Below, one piece after another: positions 1 to 6,090 of a DNA stretch of 6,544 nucleotides. The stretch is taken from positions 1 through 6,544 of the forward strand of contig JAKASY010000115.1 of assembly GCA_021817625.1 (NCBI GenBank). The letters are read 5' to 3'. This DNA comes from Bacillota bacterium. GTDB taxonomy: Bacteria > Bacillota_E > JAJZYS01 > JAILZS01. The position numbers and the translations under genes were made by a program. The notes under the pieces were generated by a model, which had not been told where the DNA came from, did no database searches, and was given only the letters and a program-made list of their open reading frames with translations. Positions within the stretch are counted from its first letter, which is position 1. The number at the start of each line of letters is the position of its first letter.

Positions 1-614
1 TCGTCCTTGGGACGGCGCAGGCGTACTGGCGCAACACCTGGTTCGACCACGTCTTCACGGTCGTGAACTACCTCTTCTACTCCATGCCGAGCTTCTGGCT
101 GGGCATCATCATGGTCCAGGTGTTCGCCATCTACCTGGGCTGGCTGCCGACGGGCGGCATCGCCAATCCGCTTCAGAGCGTGCCGACGTTCTGGGACATC
201 GTGAGCCACCTCGTGCTGCCCGTGGCCACCCTGGTGCTGCTGTCGGTGGCCGCGTGGTCGCGCTTCATGCGCTCGGCCGTGATGGACACCCTCGACATGG
301 ACTACACCCGCACCGCGCGCTCGAAGGGCGTGGGCGAGTTTGCCGTCGTGGTCATCCACGTCCTGCGCAACTCGCTTCTGCCGATGATCACCCTGTTCGG
401 GCTCTCCATCCCGGGCCTGATCGCGGGCGCGCTCATCGTCGAGGAGATCTTCAACTACCCGGGCATGGGCCTTCTCTTCTGGAACGCGGCGAACGTGCGC
501 GACTACCCGACGCTCCTCGGCATCGTCACGATCACGGGCACGCTCACGATCTTGGGCAACCTGATCGCCGATCTTCTTTACGGCGTGGCCGACCCCCGCA
601 TCCACTACAACTGA
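1..614 (+). CDS. Peptide/nickel-type ABC transporter permease, DppB-like (5' end missing)
   Basis: This is an inner-membrane permease subunit of a dipeptide/oligopeptide/nickel-class ABC importer (BPD_transp_1 family). The frame is open from base 3 and 203 residues are visible. DppB-type proteins usually run to about 300-340 residues, so the N-terminal third lies outside the window. Hydrophobic segments sit near visible residues 20-48, 62-85, 125-148 and 168-194. The cytoplasmic EAA-like loop that contacts the ATPase is at residues 98-127 (DYTRTARSKG, then LRNSLLP). The motif VEEIFNYPGMG (146-156) and the ending DLLYGVADPRI (190-200) are typical of DppB rather than DppC. The next gene is a solute-binding protein, which supports an importer. 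The substrate cannot be told from the sequence. The family call is firm; the exact subfamily is inferred from the C-terminus. Confidence 0.93.
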   Translation, partial: VLGTAQAYWRNTWFDHVFTVVNYLFYSMPSFWLGIIMVQVFAIYLGWLPTGGIANPLQSVPTFWDIVSHLVLPVATLVLLSVAAWSRFMRSAVMDTLDMDYTRTARSKGVGEFAVVVIHVLRNSLLPMITLFGLSIPGLIAGALIVEEIFNYPGMGLLFWNAANVRDYPTLLGIVTITGTLTILGNLIADLLYGVADPRIHYN

Positions 615-621
615 GGCGGCG

Positions 622-650
622 GCCCTGGCGGCCCCCGGGGCCGCCAGGGC
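622..650. terminator. Perfect 14-bp GC-rich inverted repeat after the permease gene
   Basis: The arms GCCCTGGCGGCCCC (622-635) and GGGGCCGCCAGGGC (637-650) are exact reverse complements around C636. As RNA this makes a 13-bp stem with a 3-base loop, starting 7 bases after the permease stop. No T-run follows, so it is not a canonical intrinsic terminator. It could act as a U-less terminator, a 3'-end stabiliser, or an attenuator that sets the ratio of binding protein to permease. The structure is seen directly; the function is inferred. Confidence 0.55.
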
Positions 651-679
651 GCTCGCCTCGCGGCCGGGAGGTGCGGGCG

Positions 680-2320
680 ATGATTCGACATGGCCGCGCG
701 CGGCCGGCCGTCGCCGCGGCTTGCGCCGTGCTCGCGCTCGGGTCGACCTCGGCGGCGCTGGCCGCCAGCGCCCCGCGGTCTGCGCCGCCCACGGCCGTCA
801 CCGTGCCGATGATCGCCTACCCCGGCACGATCAATCCCATCCTCGCCAGCGACACGTACGGCAGGGCCATCGTCTCGATGCTCTACCCGTCGCTCGCCGC
901 GGTCGCGCCGGGTGGGGCTCTCAAGCCGGAGCTCGCCGCGTCGTGGACGAGCGCCCAAAAGGGTCTCACGGTCGAGTTCGACCTGCGCAAGGGCCTGCGC
1001 TGGAGCGACGGGGCCGCGGTGACCAGCGCGGACGTGGCCGCCACCTTCCAGGCCATGGCCGACCGACGGGACCACTCGCCCTACTACGCGGTGTTCAGCG
1101 CCGTGCAGGACGTCACGGCGCCGACGCCCGCGCGCGTCGTGGTCGACCTGAGCCGACCGGACGCGGCCTTCCTGAAGGACGCGCTCTTTGCGCCGATCGC
1201 CCCCGCGCGGGTGCTCACCCCCCTGATCGGGCGGGGCACTGCTCTGGCGCGGAGCGTCGAGCTGGACGTCCAGGCGCGCGTCACGGCCGGGCCATTCCGG
1301 CTCGTCTCGTGGGATCGCGACACGGGCACCCTGCGCTTCGCCCGCAACGACGCCTACCCGTGGGGACGGGCGCGCCTTCGGACCTTTACCCTCCAGTACG
1401 AGCCGACCAGCGACAGCGCGTGGCGCGCCCTCCTGGCGGGCCAGGTGCAGGTCGCCAACGTGCCCTCGGATGCGCGGACGCAGGCGAGGGCGCTCGCCAA
1501 GGCGGGCAAGCTCCGCCTGATGCGCGTGCCGACCGATCAGTACACCTACATCGCCTTCAACATGGCCGATCCGATCTGGTCCGACGGGCGTGTGCGCGAA
1601 GCCGCCGTAGAGGCCGTGAATCGCCGCGCCATCGCCGCCCAGCTGCGCGTGTCGCCGGGCACGCCGACGGGCGGCCCGCCGCCCCTGTCGCTCGTCGCCT
1701 CGGGCGGCCGGATGGCCGGGCTCGGCTACAACCTGAGCGCCGCGCGTGCCCTGCTCTCGGCGGCGGGCTGGGCGCCTGGGGCGAACGGCGTGCGCTACAA
1801 GGACGGCCGCCCGCTCGCCTTCACCCTGCTCACGGTCGCCGGAGTGCCGCTGTGGGACCGCTACGTCGGCCTCGTGGCCTACGACCTCCGGTTGGTGGGC
1901 TTCGAGGTCACGGTGCAGTACATGACCTTCTCGCTCCTGTCGGAGAGCCTCGCCGAGCCGCCCGGCCGCGGCGCGCCCGGCGCCTGGGCGCTCGCCTGGA
2001 GCATGTCGCCCGCGAGCGACGCGCGCGCCCTGCTCGGCGGCCACAGCGCCTTCCCCCCGGCCGGTCAGGACGTCGGCCTGTATGACGACCCGGCCGTGAC
2101 CGCCGCCATGCAGACCCTCGCTGCCGGCGCCGGCGCGTCCGCGCGCCGCCATGCCGAAGCCTCCCTCCGCCGGGCCCTGCGCCTCGACCCGCCGGCGATC
2201 TTCCTCTATCAGGCGACCGGCCTGGTCGCGACCGTGCCGGGCCTGCGCCTGCCCGCGCCGCTGGCCGACGTCGGCCAGGGGCTGGCGTGGCCACAGGACT
2301 GGTACTATGTCGGTCCCTGA
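680..2320 (+). CDS. Family-5 extracellular solute-binding protein, first of a tandem pair
   Basis: This 546-residue protein is a substrate-binding component of a peptide-class ABC importer (SBP_bac_5 family). The ATG at 680 is chosen because GGGAGG (666-671) lies 8 bases upstream and a signal peptide follows. The same frame stays open upstream into the permease gene, but that part reads as shadow. The signal peptide has a basic start (residues 1-8), a hydrophobic core (about 10-27) and a likely signal peptidase I site near ALA-A (26-29). The only cysteine, C15, lies inside the core and lacks a good lipobox. Family signatures are LKPELAASW (81-89) through LRWSDGAAVTSADV (106-119), GPFRLVSWD (204-212), the YIAFNMADP region with RVREAAVEAVNRRAIA (290-319), and NLSAARALLSAAGW (351-364). 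It sits 65 bases after the permease gene and 18 bases before a paralogue. The ligand is unknown. Confidence 0.9.
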   Translation: MIRHGRARPAVAAACAVLALGSTSAALAASAPRSAPPTAVTVPMIAYPGTINPILASDTYGRAIVSMLYPSLAAVAPGGALKPELAASWTSAQKGLTVEFDLRKGLRWSDGAAVTSADVAATFQAMADRRDHSPYYAVFSAVQDVTAPTPARVVVDLSRPDAAFLKDALFAPIAPARVLTPLIGRGTALARSVELDVQARVTAGPFRLVSWDRDTGTLRFARNDAYPWGRARLRTFTLQYEPTSDSAWRALLAGQVQVANVPSDARTQARALAKAGKLRLMRVPTDQYTYIAFNMADPIWSDGRVREAAVEAVNRRAIAAQLRVSPGTPTGGPPPLSLVASGGRMAGLGYNLSAARALLSAAGWAPGANGVRYKDGRPLAFTLLTVAGVPLWDRYVGLVAYDLRLVGFEVTVQYMTFSLLSESLAEPPGRGAPGAWALAWSMSPASDARALLGGHSAFPPAGQDVGLYDDPAVTAAMQTLAAGAGASARRHAEASLRRALRLDPPAIFLYQATGLVATVPGLRLPAPLADVGQGLAWPQDWYYVGP

Positions 2321-2338
2321 GGGTGAGGGGGCGGGGCG

Positions 2339-3967
2339 ATGGGGCGAAGGCGGGCCCGAGCGATCCACCCGGCTGGGTGGGCGGCCATTGTCGCCGTCGG
2401 CGCCCTCGCCGCCTCGCCCCAGGCGGCGGCCCGGCCCTCCCAGATACGGCCGACCAGCCCGAGCACGGTCGTCGTGGCGCTGTCGGCCATGCCCGACGGC
2501 ACGAACCCGCTGGTCACCGACGACCAGTACAGCGCCGATGTGGAGGCCCTCCTCTACGACCCGCTCTACTACGAGACGCCCACGCTGACCTACGCCCCTG
2601 ACCTGGCGACGGCGTGGGACGTGGGTGCCCGCGGGCGCGCCTACACCTACACCCTCAACCCCAAGGCGCGCTGGACGAGCGGCCGGCCGGTCGACGCAGC
2701 CGACGTCGTCGCGAGCCTGAAGGCGTACGCCTCGGCCCGGGACACCGGCGCCGAGCGCGGCCGCTTCGCGGACCTTCTGAGCGTCACGGCGCTCGGGACG
2801 GAGCGGGTCGAGGTGACGCTTCGCCACCCGGACCCGGCTTGGCCCGGGGTTCTCGCGGGCCTGCCCATCCTGCCGGCGCCGGCGCCTCGGAGCCGGACAA
2901 CCGCGAAGACCGGCCCCGTGGCCAGCGCGAAGGGAGCCGTCCATGCCGCGCAGCCGCCCGCAACCGACGGCCCGTACGTGCTCACGCACTGGGACGCGCA
3001 AAGCGGCCTCATCTCGCTCGCCGCGAACGCCGCCTACTTCCGCGGCGCGCCGCGCGTGGCGCGCATCGAGCTGCGCGTCGTGCCAGCGCCCCAGGGCGCC
3101 TTCGCGGCTCTGCGCAAGGGCGCCGTCCAGGTGGCGATCCTGCCCCCAACCCTGGCTGCCGCCGCGCGCAAGGCACCCGGACTCACGAGCCGTACGGTGA
3201 GCGGCATGGGGCTGGCCCTGGTGGCGTTCAACGTCACGGCCGCGGCGCTGCGCCCGGCGGCCGTTCGCCGCGCGCTCAGCCTGGCGGTCGACCGAGCGGC
3301 CGTGATGCGCGCCGCGGGCGTGGTCGGGGCCCAGGTGCCGAACGGGCCATGGCCCGCCGTCTTTGACGGCGTCGCGCCGCCGACGGCGGGCTACGATCCG
3401 GCCCTCGCCCGGAGCCTCTTGCACAAGGCCGGCTGGCGGCCCGGAGCGGGCGGCGTCCTGCGCCGCGACGGACGGCGCCTGGCCCTGACGCTGCGCTACC
3501 CGGCCGGCAGCGGCCGCATCGGCCGCGCCGCCGTCTCCGTCGCGTCTGCCTGGCGGCGCCTGGGCGTCGCGGTGGCGCTCGATCCCGAGCCGTTTGTCGC
3601 GCTCGAGAGCGCGGCCGCGAGCGGCCGCTACCAGGCGCTCCTCATGGGCGCCGTGTTCGGCCAGGGCGTGGACCTGGCGGCGCTGGTGGGCGGAAGGGCG
3701 GACTTCCCGCCGGCTGGCCAGGATATCGCACGCTACGACAGCCCGCTCGTGCGCGCGGTGCTGTCGAGCGGCGCGCAGAGCGCGGCGGCGGCGGTACCGC
3801 CGCCGACCGTCTTCGAGCTCGTGGCCTCGCTCCTCGATCGCAACCCGCCCTACCTGCCGCTGTGGAGCGATACGAGCCTGGTGGTGACGAGCGCCACCCT
3901 GTCCGGCTTCACGCCCAACCCGGCCGGCCCGGACCTCTACCAGCCTCAGCTCTGGACGCTGCCCTAG
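2339..3967 (+). CDS. Family-5 extracellular solute-binding protein, second of a tandem pair
   Basis: This 542-residue protein is of the same SBP_bac_5 family as its upstream neighbour. The ATG at 2339 has GAGGGG (2325-2330) 8 bases upstream. Residues 1-31 form a signal peptide: basic RRRAR, a hydrophobic core at 12-25, and an AAA cleavage region at 29-31. There is no cysteine anywhere in the protein, so it cannot be a lipoprotein. Family landmarks are YAPDLATAW (85-93), ARWTSGRPVDAADVVASL (110-127), DGPYVLTHWD (210-219), VAFNVT with AVRRALSLAVDRAAVM (295-323), and GYDPALARSLLHKAGW (351-366). An Ala/Pro/Thr-rich stretch at about 179-209 and AAAAVPPP at 482-489 look like flexible, low-complexity linkers. 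It probably shares a transcript with the upstream gene and likely supplies an alternative binding specificity; both points are inferred. The ligand is unknown. Confidence 0.88.
   Translation: MGRRRARAIHPAGWAAIVAVGALAASPQAAARPSQIRPTSPSTVVVALSAMPDGTNPLVTDDQYSADVEALLYDPLYYETPTLTYAPDLATAWDVGARGRAYTYTLNPKARWTSGRPVDAADVVASLKAYASARDTGAERGRFADLLSVTALGTERVEVTLRHPDPAWPGVLAGLPILPAPAPRSRTTAKTGPVASAKGAVHAAQPPATDGPYVLTHWDAQSGLISLAANAAYFRGAPRVARIELRVVPAPQGAFAALRKGAVQVAILPPTLAAAARKAPGLTSRTVSGMGLALVAFNVTAAALRPAAVRRALSLAVDRAAVMRAAGVVGAQVPNGPWPAVFDGVAPPTAGYDPALARSLLHKAGWRPGAGGVLRRDGRRLALTLRYPAGSGRIGRAAVSVASAWRRLGVAVALDPEPFVALESAAASGRYQALLMGAVFGQGVDLAALVGGRADFPPAGQDIARYDSPLVRAVLSSGAQSAAAAVPPPTVFELVASLLDRNPPYLPLWSDTSLVVTSATLSGFTPNPAGPDLYQPQLWTLP
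3786..3805. repeat. 20-bp perfect palindrome inside the second binding protein gene
   Basis: CGGCGGCGGTACCGCCGCCG is a perfect palindrome centred between 3795 and 3796. It encodes part of an AAAAVPPP stretch (residues 482-489). It most likely arises from GCG/GCC triplet runs in a low-complexity linker rather than being a protein-binding site. Confidence 0.5.
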
Positions 3968-4007
3968 CTTCCGGCGCGGGAATCGTGCGACGGCGGGCGA
4001 CGGCAGG

Positions 4008-4053
4008 GGAGCGCCTAAGCAAAGGCCCGCCGGCAGGGGCCTCGTGGCGCTCC
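4008..4053 (+). terminator. Nested GC-rich hairpin, candidate terminator of the transporter operon
   Basis: The outer arms GGAGCGCC (4008-4015) and GGCGCTCC (4046-4053) are perfect complements. Inside them AGGCCC (4023-4028) pairs with GGGCCT (4037-4042) around an 8-base loop. Unpaired bases of 7 on the left and 3 on the right separate the two stems. The structure lies 40 bases past the stop of the second binding protein and before the mraZ control region, where transcription would be expected to end. A C-rich tract, not a T-run, follows it, so intrinsic termination is uncertain. Confidence 0.4.
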
Positions 4054-4143
4054 TCCCCCTCGTAGCGTCGTGTCGACGATTGTCCCCGTTTGTCGCGCGG
4101 GCAAGCAGGAGAACGTGCAACGGGGCCGAACCTACGGAGCCGA

Positions 4144-4173
4144 GTGGGACAAAGTGGGACAAGGTGGACCACC
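4144..4173 (+). promoter_or_regulatory. MraZ operator (MraZ box) upstream of mraZ
   Basis: GTGGG occurs at 4144-4148 and 4154-4158, and a degenerate copy GTGGA at 4164-4168, at exact 10-base spacing; the spacers are ACAAA and ACAAG. MraZ in well-studied bacteria represses the dcw operon by binding TGGG-type direct repeats with 5-base spacers upstream of mraZ, so this is almost certainly the autoregulatory site. The third unit is also the centre of a palindrome, GGTGGACCACC (4163-4173). The box ends 8 bases before the mraZ ribosome binding site. If transcription starts upstream, bound MraZ would block initiation or early elongation. Confidence 0.88.
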
Positions 4174-4181
4174 GGTACTGC

Positions 4182-4187
4182 GGGAGG
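4182..4187 (+). promoter_or_regulatory. Ribosome binding site that decides the mraZ start
   Basis: GGGAGG lies 9 bases before GTG 4197 but 15 bases before the next in-frame ATG (4203), so the GTG is the better start. A weak 4-bp pairing between GGAG (4183-4186) and CTCC (4193-4196) abuts the start codon. Confidence 0.7.
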
Positions 4188-4196
4188 CGCCGCTCC

Positions 4197-4628
4197 GTGT
4201 TCATGGGAGAGTTCCACCACACCGTCGACGACAAGGGTCGGCTGTTCGTGCCGCAGGCCTTGCGCTCCGGCCTTGGCGACGGCTTCGTCGTGACGCGTGG
4301 CCTGGACAAGGCGCTGTTCCTGTTCCCGGCCGCCGCCTGGCAGCAGCTGGCCGCGCGCATGCGCGAGCTGCCGCTCGGGCGAGCGGATGCCCGCTCCGTG
4401 GCGCGCTTCCTGTTCTCGGGCGCCCAGGCGGCGGACATGGACGGCAAGGGGCGGCTGCTCCTCATGCCCCACCTGCGCCAGCACGCCGGCATCGACCGCG
4501 AGGCCGTCTGGATCGGCGTGGGGGAGCGGGTGGAGCTTTGGAGCGCGGAGGCCTGGGCAGGCTACGCCCTGACGGCGCGCGACGACTTCGAGCGCATGGC
4601 GGAGGCACTGGTGGATGCGGGTCTGTGA
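4197..4628 (+). CDS. mraZ: Transcriptional regulator MraZ
   Basis: MraZ is a DNA-binding protein of the MraZ/AbrB-like fold that forms a ring and represses the division and cell wall operon it heads. The product is 143 residues, the usual family size. The GTG start gives the family-typical opening MFMGEFHHTVDDKGR. The two half-domains each carry the signature D-x-K-G-R: DDKGRLFVP (11-19) and DGKGRLLLMP (82-91). The frame is open upstream to ATG 4044, but that extension would run through the operator and is unlike MraZ. An operator of the expected type sits 29 bases upstream, which supports autoregulation. The end overlaps rsmH by 14 bases. The family call is very secure; control of all downstream genes is inferred from known dcw clusters. 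Confidence 0.96.
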   Translation: MFMGEFHHTVDDKGRLFVPQALRSGLGDGFVVTRGLDKALFLFPAAAWQQLAARMRELPLGRADARSVARFLFSGAQAADMDGKGRLLLMPHLRQHAGIDREAVWIGVGERVELWSAEAWAGYALTARDDFERMAEALVDAGL

Positions 4629-5562
4629 GGCGGCCCAGGCGACAGCGGCGCACCGCCCGGTCCTGCTGGAGGCGGTGCTGGAGCATCTCGTGCCCGCGTT
4701 GCGCGCGGCCGGTCCCGGCGCCCTCCTCGTGGACGGCACCGTCGGCCTTGGGGGCCACAGCGCCGCGCTCCTCGAGGCGGTGCCGGGCGCCCGTCTCATC
4801 GGCATCGACCGCGACCCGAGCGCGCTCGAGAGCGCGGCCGAGCGCCTTCGGGAGTTCGGCGGGCGCGTGCGCCTCGTGCACGCCAACGCGGCCGACTGGC
4901 GCGAGCACGTGGAGGCAGCGGGCATGGGGCCGCCTTCGGCCATGCTCCTGGACCTGGGCGTCTCCTCGCCGCAGCTCGACCGGCCGGAGCGAGGCTTCTC
5001 GTTTCGCCAGGACGGGCCGCTCGACATGCGCATGGATCCCACCACGGGCCCGACGGCGGCCCAGCTCCTGGACCGCCTCAGCGCCGACGAGCTTTCGGAC
5101 GTGCTCTATCTCTACGGCGAGGAGCGGCACGCGCGGCGTATCGCCCGCCATCTGGCCGAGAGCCACCGCCGCGTGCCGATCCGCACCACGCGGGCCCTCG
5201 CCGACGCGGTCGCCGCGGCCATGCCCGGGCCACGCCGCCGTCAGGGCCGCGACCATCCGGCACGCCGCACGTTCCAGGCGCTGCGCATCGCCGTCAACGC
5301 CGAACTGGAGAGTCTGGAGAGGGCACTTGGGAGTGGCGTGGACATGCTGGCGCCCGGCGGTCGGATCGTGGTCATCTCCTTCCACTCACTGGAGGACAGG
5401 ATCGTGAAGCGCGCCTTCCGGGCGGCCGCCGAGGGCGGCACGCTGGCGCTCCGCACGCGGCGGCCGGTGGTCGCGTCGGCGTCGGAGCGCCGCGACAACC
5501 CGCGCGCGCGCAGCGCCAAGCTGCGCGCGGCCGAGCGCCTGGGCGCGCCGGGTCGGGACTAG
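4615..5562 (+). CDS. rsmH: 16S rRNA (cytosine(1402)-N(4))-methyltransferase RsmH
   Basis: RsmH (formerly MraW) uses S-adenosylmethionine to N4-methylate C1402 of 16S rRNA at the decoding site, acting in the cytoplasm on the small subunit. The product is 315 residues, close to the E. coli protein. Motifs in order are HRPVLLEAVL (13-22), the SAM-binding DGTVGLGGHS (40-49), IDRD (64-67), LLDLGVSSPQLD (111-122), RGFSFRQDGPLDMRMD (126-141), YGEER (167-171), HPARRTFQALRIAVNAEL (214-231), GGRIVVISFHSLEDRIVK (248-265) and NPRARSAKLRAAE (295-307). All family landmarks are intact. ATG 4615 is supported by GGAGG (4601-4605) 9 bases upstream, inside mraZ, so translation is probably coupled to mraZ. It ends 21 bases before ftsL. 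Confidence 0.97.
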   Translation: MRVCEAAQATAAHRPVLLEAVLEHLVPALRAAGPGALLVDGTVGLGGHSAALLEAVPGARLIGIDRDPSALESAAERLREFGGRVRLVHANAADWREHVEAAGMGPPSAMLLDLGVSSPQLDRPERGFSFRQDGPLDMRMDPTTGPTAAQLLDRLSADELSDVLYLYGEERHARRIARHLAESHRRVPIRTTRALADAVAAAMPGPRRRQGRDHPARRTFQALRIAVNAELESLERALGSGVDMLAPGGRIVVISFHSLEDRIVKRAFRAAAEGGTLALRTRRPVVASASERRDNPRARSAKLRAAERLGAPGRD

Positions 5563-5583
5563 GGCCAGCAAGGAGGGAATAGG

Positions 5584-6030
5584 GTGGCAGTGGCCGGGCA
5601 GGGACGCAGGCGCGTGGAGCGAAGGCTCCTCGCCGCCGCCGCGTCGCCCGCGGCCCGCGCACGCACCCGCTTTCTCCTGCGCTTCATCGCCACGTGGGCG
5701 GCGATCACCCTCCTCGCCATCGTGGTGGTCAGCCGCAGCGCCAACACGGCCGTGGCCGACTACCGTGTCGACCGCCTGGAGGCCCAGGTGGCGGCCCTGA
5801 CCGCAGTGCACCGCGGCCTGGTCGCCCAGGTGCAGTCGCTCGAGGCGGCCCCCCGCCTTAGCCGAGTGGCGGCGCAGAGCGGCCTGGTCCTGCCGCAGAC
5901 GCTGGACACCCTGCCGGTCTCCGCCATCGGCGCCTCCCACGGCGCGACGCGGCAGGCTCCCAGCCCGGCCGTGCCCCTGTGGCAGCGACTGGCCACCGCG
6001 GCAGCGCGGCTCCTCAGGCGATTGCCGTGA
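5584..6030 (+). CDS. ftsL: Cell division protein FtsL-like, with C-terminal extension
   Basis: FtsL is a small bitopic membrane protein that, with DivIC/FtsB and DivIB/FtsQ, activates septal peptidoglycan synthesis. The product is 148 residues from GTG 5584, with AGGAGGG (5571-5577) 6 bases upstream. It has an Arg-rich cytoplasmic start (1-33), one membrane helix (about 34-50), a short coiled-coil-like segment (about 57-88, RVDRLEAQVAALTAVHRGLV), and a typical end-of-coil motif RLSRVAAQSGLVLP (91-104). FtsL sequences diverge strongly, so the call rests on this architecture plus position between rsmH and a penicillin-binding protein gene. Residues 111-148 form an extra Pro/Ala-containing tail ending in a basic amphipathic segment (WQRLATAAARLLRRLP), longer than in B. 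subtilis FtsL (about 117 residues). It could be catalogued as a generic septum-formation protein. Confidence 0.85.
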   Translation: MAVAGQGRRRVERRLLAAAASPAARARTRFLLRFIATWAAITLLAIVVVSRSANTAVADYRVDRLEAQVAALTAVHRGLVAQVQSLEAAPRLSRVAAQSGLVLPQTLDTLPVSAIGASHGATRQAPSPAVPLWQRLATAAARLLRRLP

Positions 6031-6058
6031 ACGCGGCCCGGTTCGTGCGCGGCTCTGC

Positions 6059-6085
6059 CTCTCCCACCGGCCGGGAAGGGGAGGG
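6059..6085 (+). promoter_or_regulatory. Possible hairpin masking the ribosome binding site of the PBP gene
   Basis: CTCTCCC (6059-6065) can pair with GGGAGGG (6079-6085) as seven contiguous pairs, one of them a T-G wobble, around a 13-base loop that holds its own CC/GG pairs (6067-6074). The right arm is the ribosome binding site of the next gene. A competing short pairing, GGAG (6080-6083) with CTCC (6087-6090), would also cover it. The pairing is seen on paper; regulation is inferred. Confidence 0.3.
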
Positions 6086-6090
6086 CCTCC

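Larger units (their letters stand above)
3968..4196 (+). other. Intergenic region between the transporter genes and the dcw cluster
   Basis: This 229-base gap holds a nested hairpin at 4008-4053, a small CGTCG-TGT-CGACG stem-loop at 4066-4078, the MraZ operator at 4144-4173 and the mraZ ribosome binding site at 4182-4187. I looked for -35/-10 pairs. TTGTCC (4080-4085) and TTGTCG (4090-4095) are weak -35 candidates with no convincing -10 at 16-18 bases. The mraZ promoter should lie here but I cannot place it. I see no tRNA or short gene. Confidence 0.7.

Noticed and set aside
254..679. Upstream extension of the first binding protein frame into the permease gene
   Set aside because: The residues are Arg/His/Pro-rich shadow of the permease. 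A ribosome site and signal peptide mark ATG 680 as the start.
2339..2431. Twin-arginine signal in the second binding protein (RRR at residues 3-5)
   Set aside because: The residues after the arginines (ARAIHPAG) do not fit the S/T-R-R-x-F-L-K consensus; a Sec-type signal is more likely.
4080..4108. Possible sigma-70-type promoter with TTGTCC as -35
   Set aside because: The bases 17 downstream (AAGCAG) do not resemble TATAAT, so I could not support a promoter call.
4044..4196. N-terminal extension of MraZ from ATG 4044
   Set aside because: It would run through the MraZ operator and lacks any MraZ homology; the family start is MFMGE at 4197.
605..4492. Very long open frame on the minus strand (1295 codons) opposite both binding protein genes and part of mraZ
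   Set aside because: High GC makes stop codons rare in antisense frames. The translation is Arg/Gly/Ala-rich without family motifs, while the + strand carries clear conserved domains across the same bases.
4070..5407. Long + strand alternative frame across mraZ and rsmH
   Set aside because: It is out of frame with two highly conserved proteins and shows only low-complexity Arg/Ala/Pro composition.
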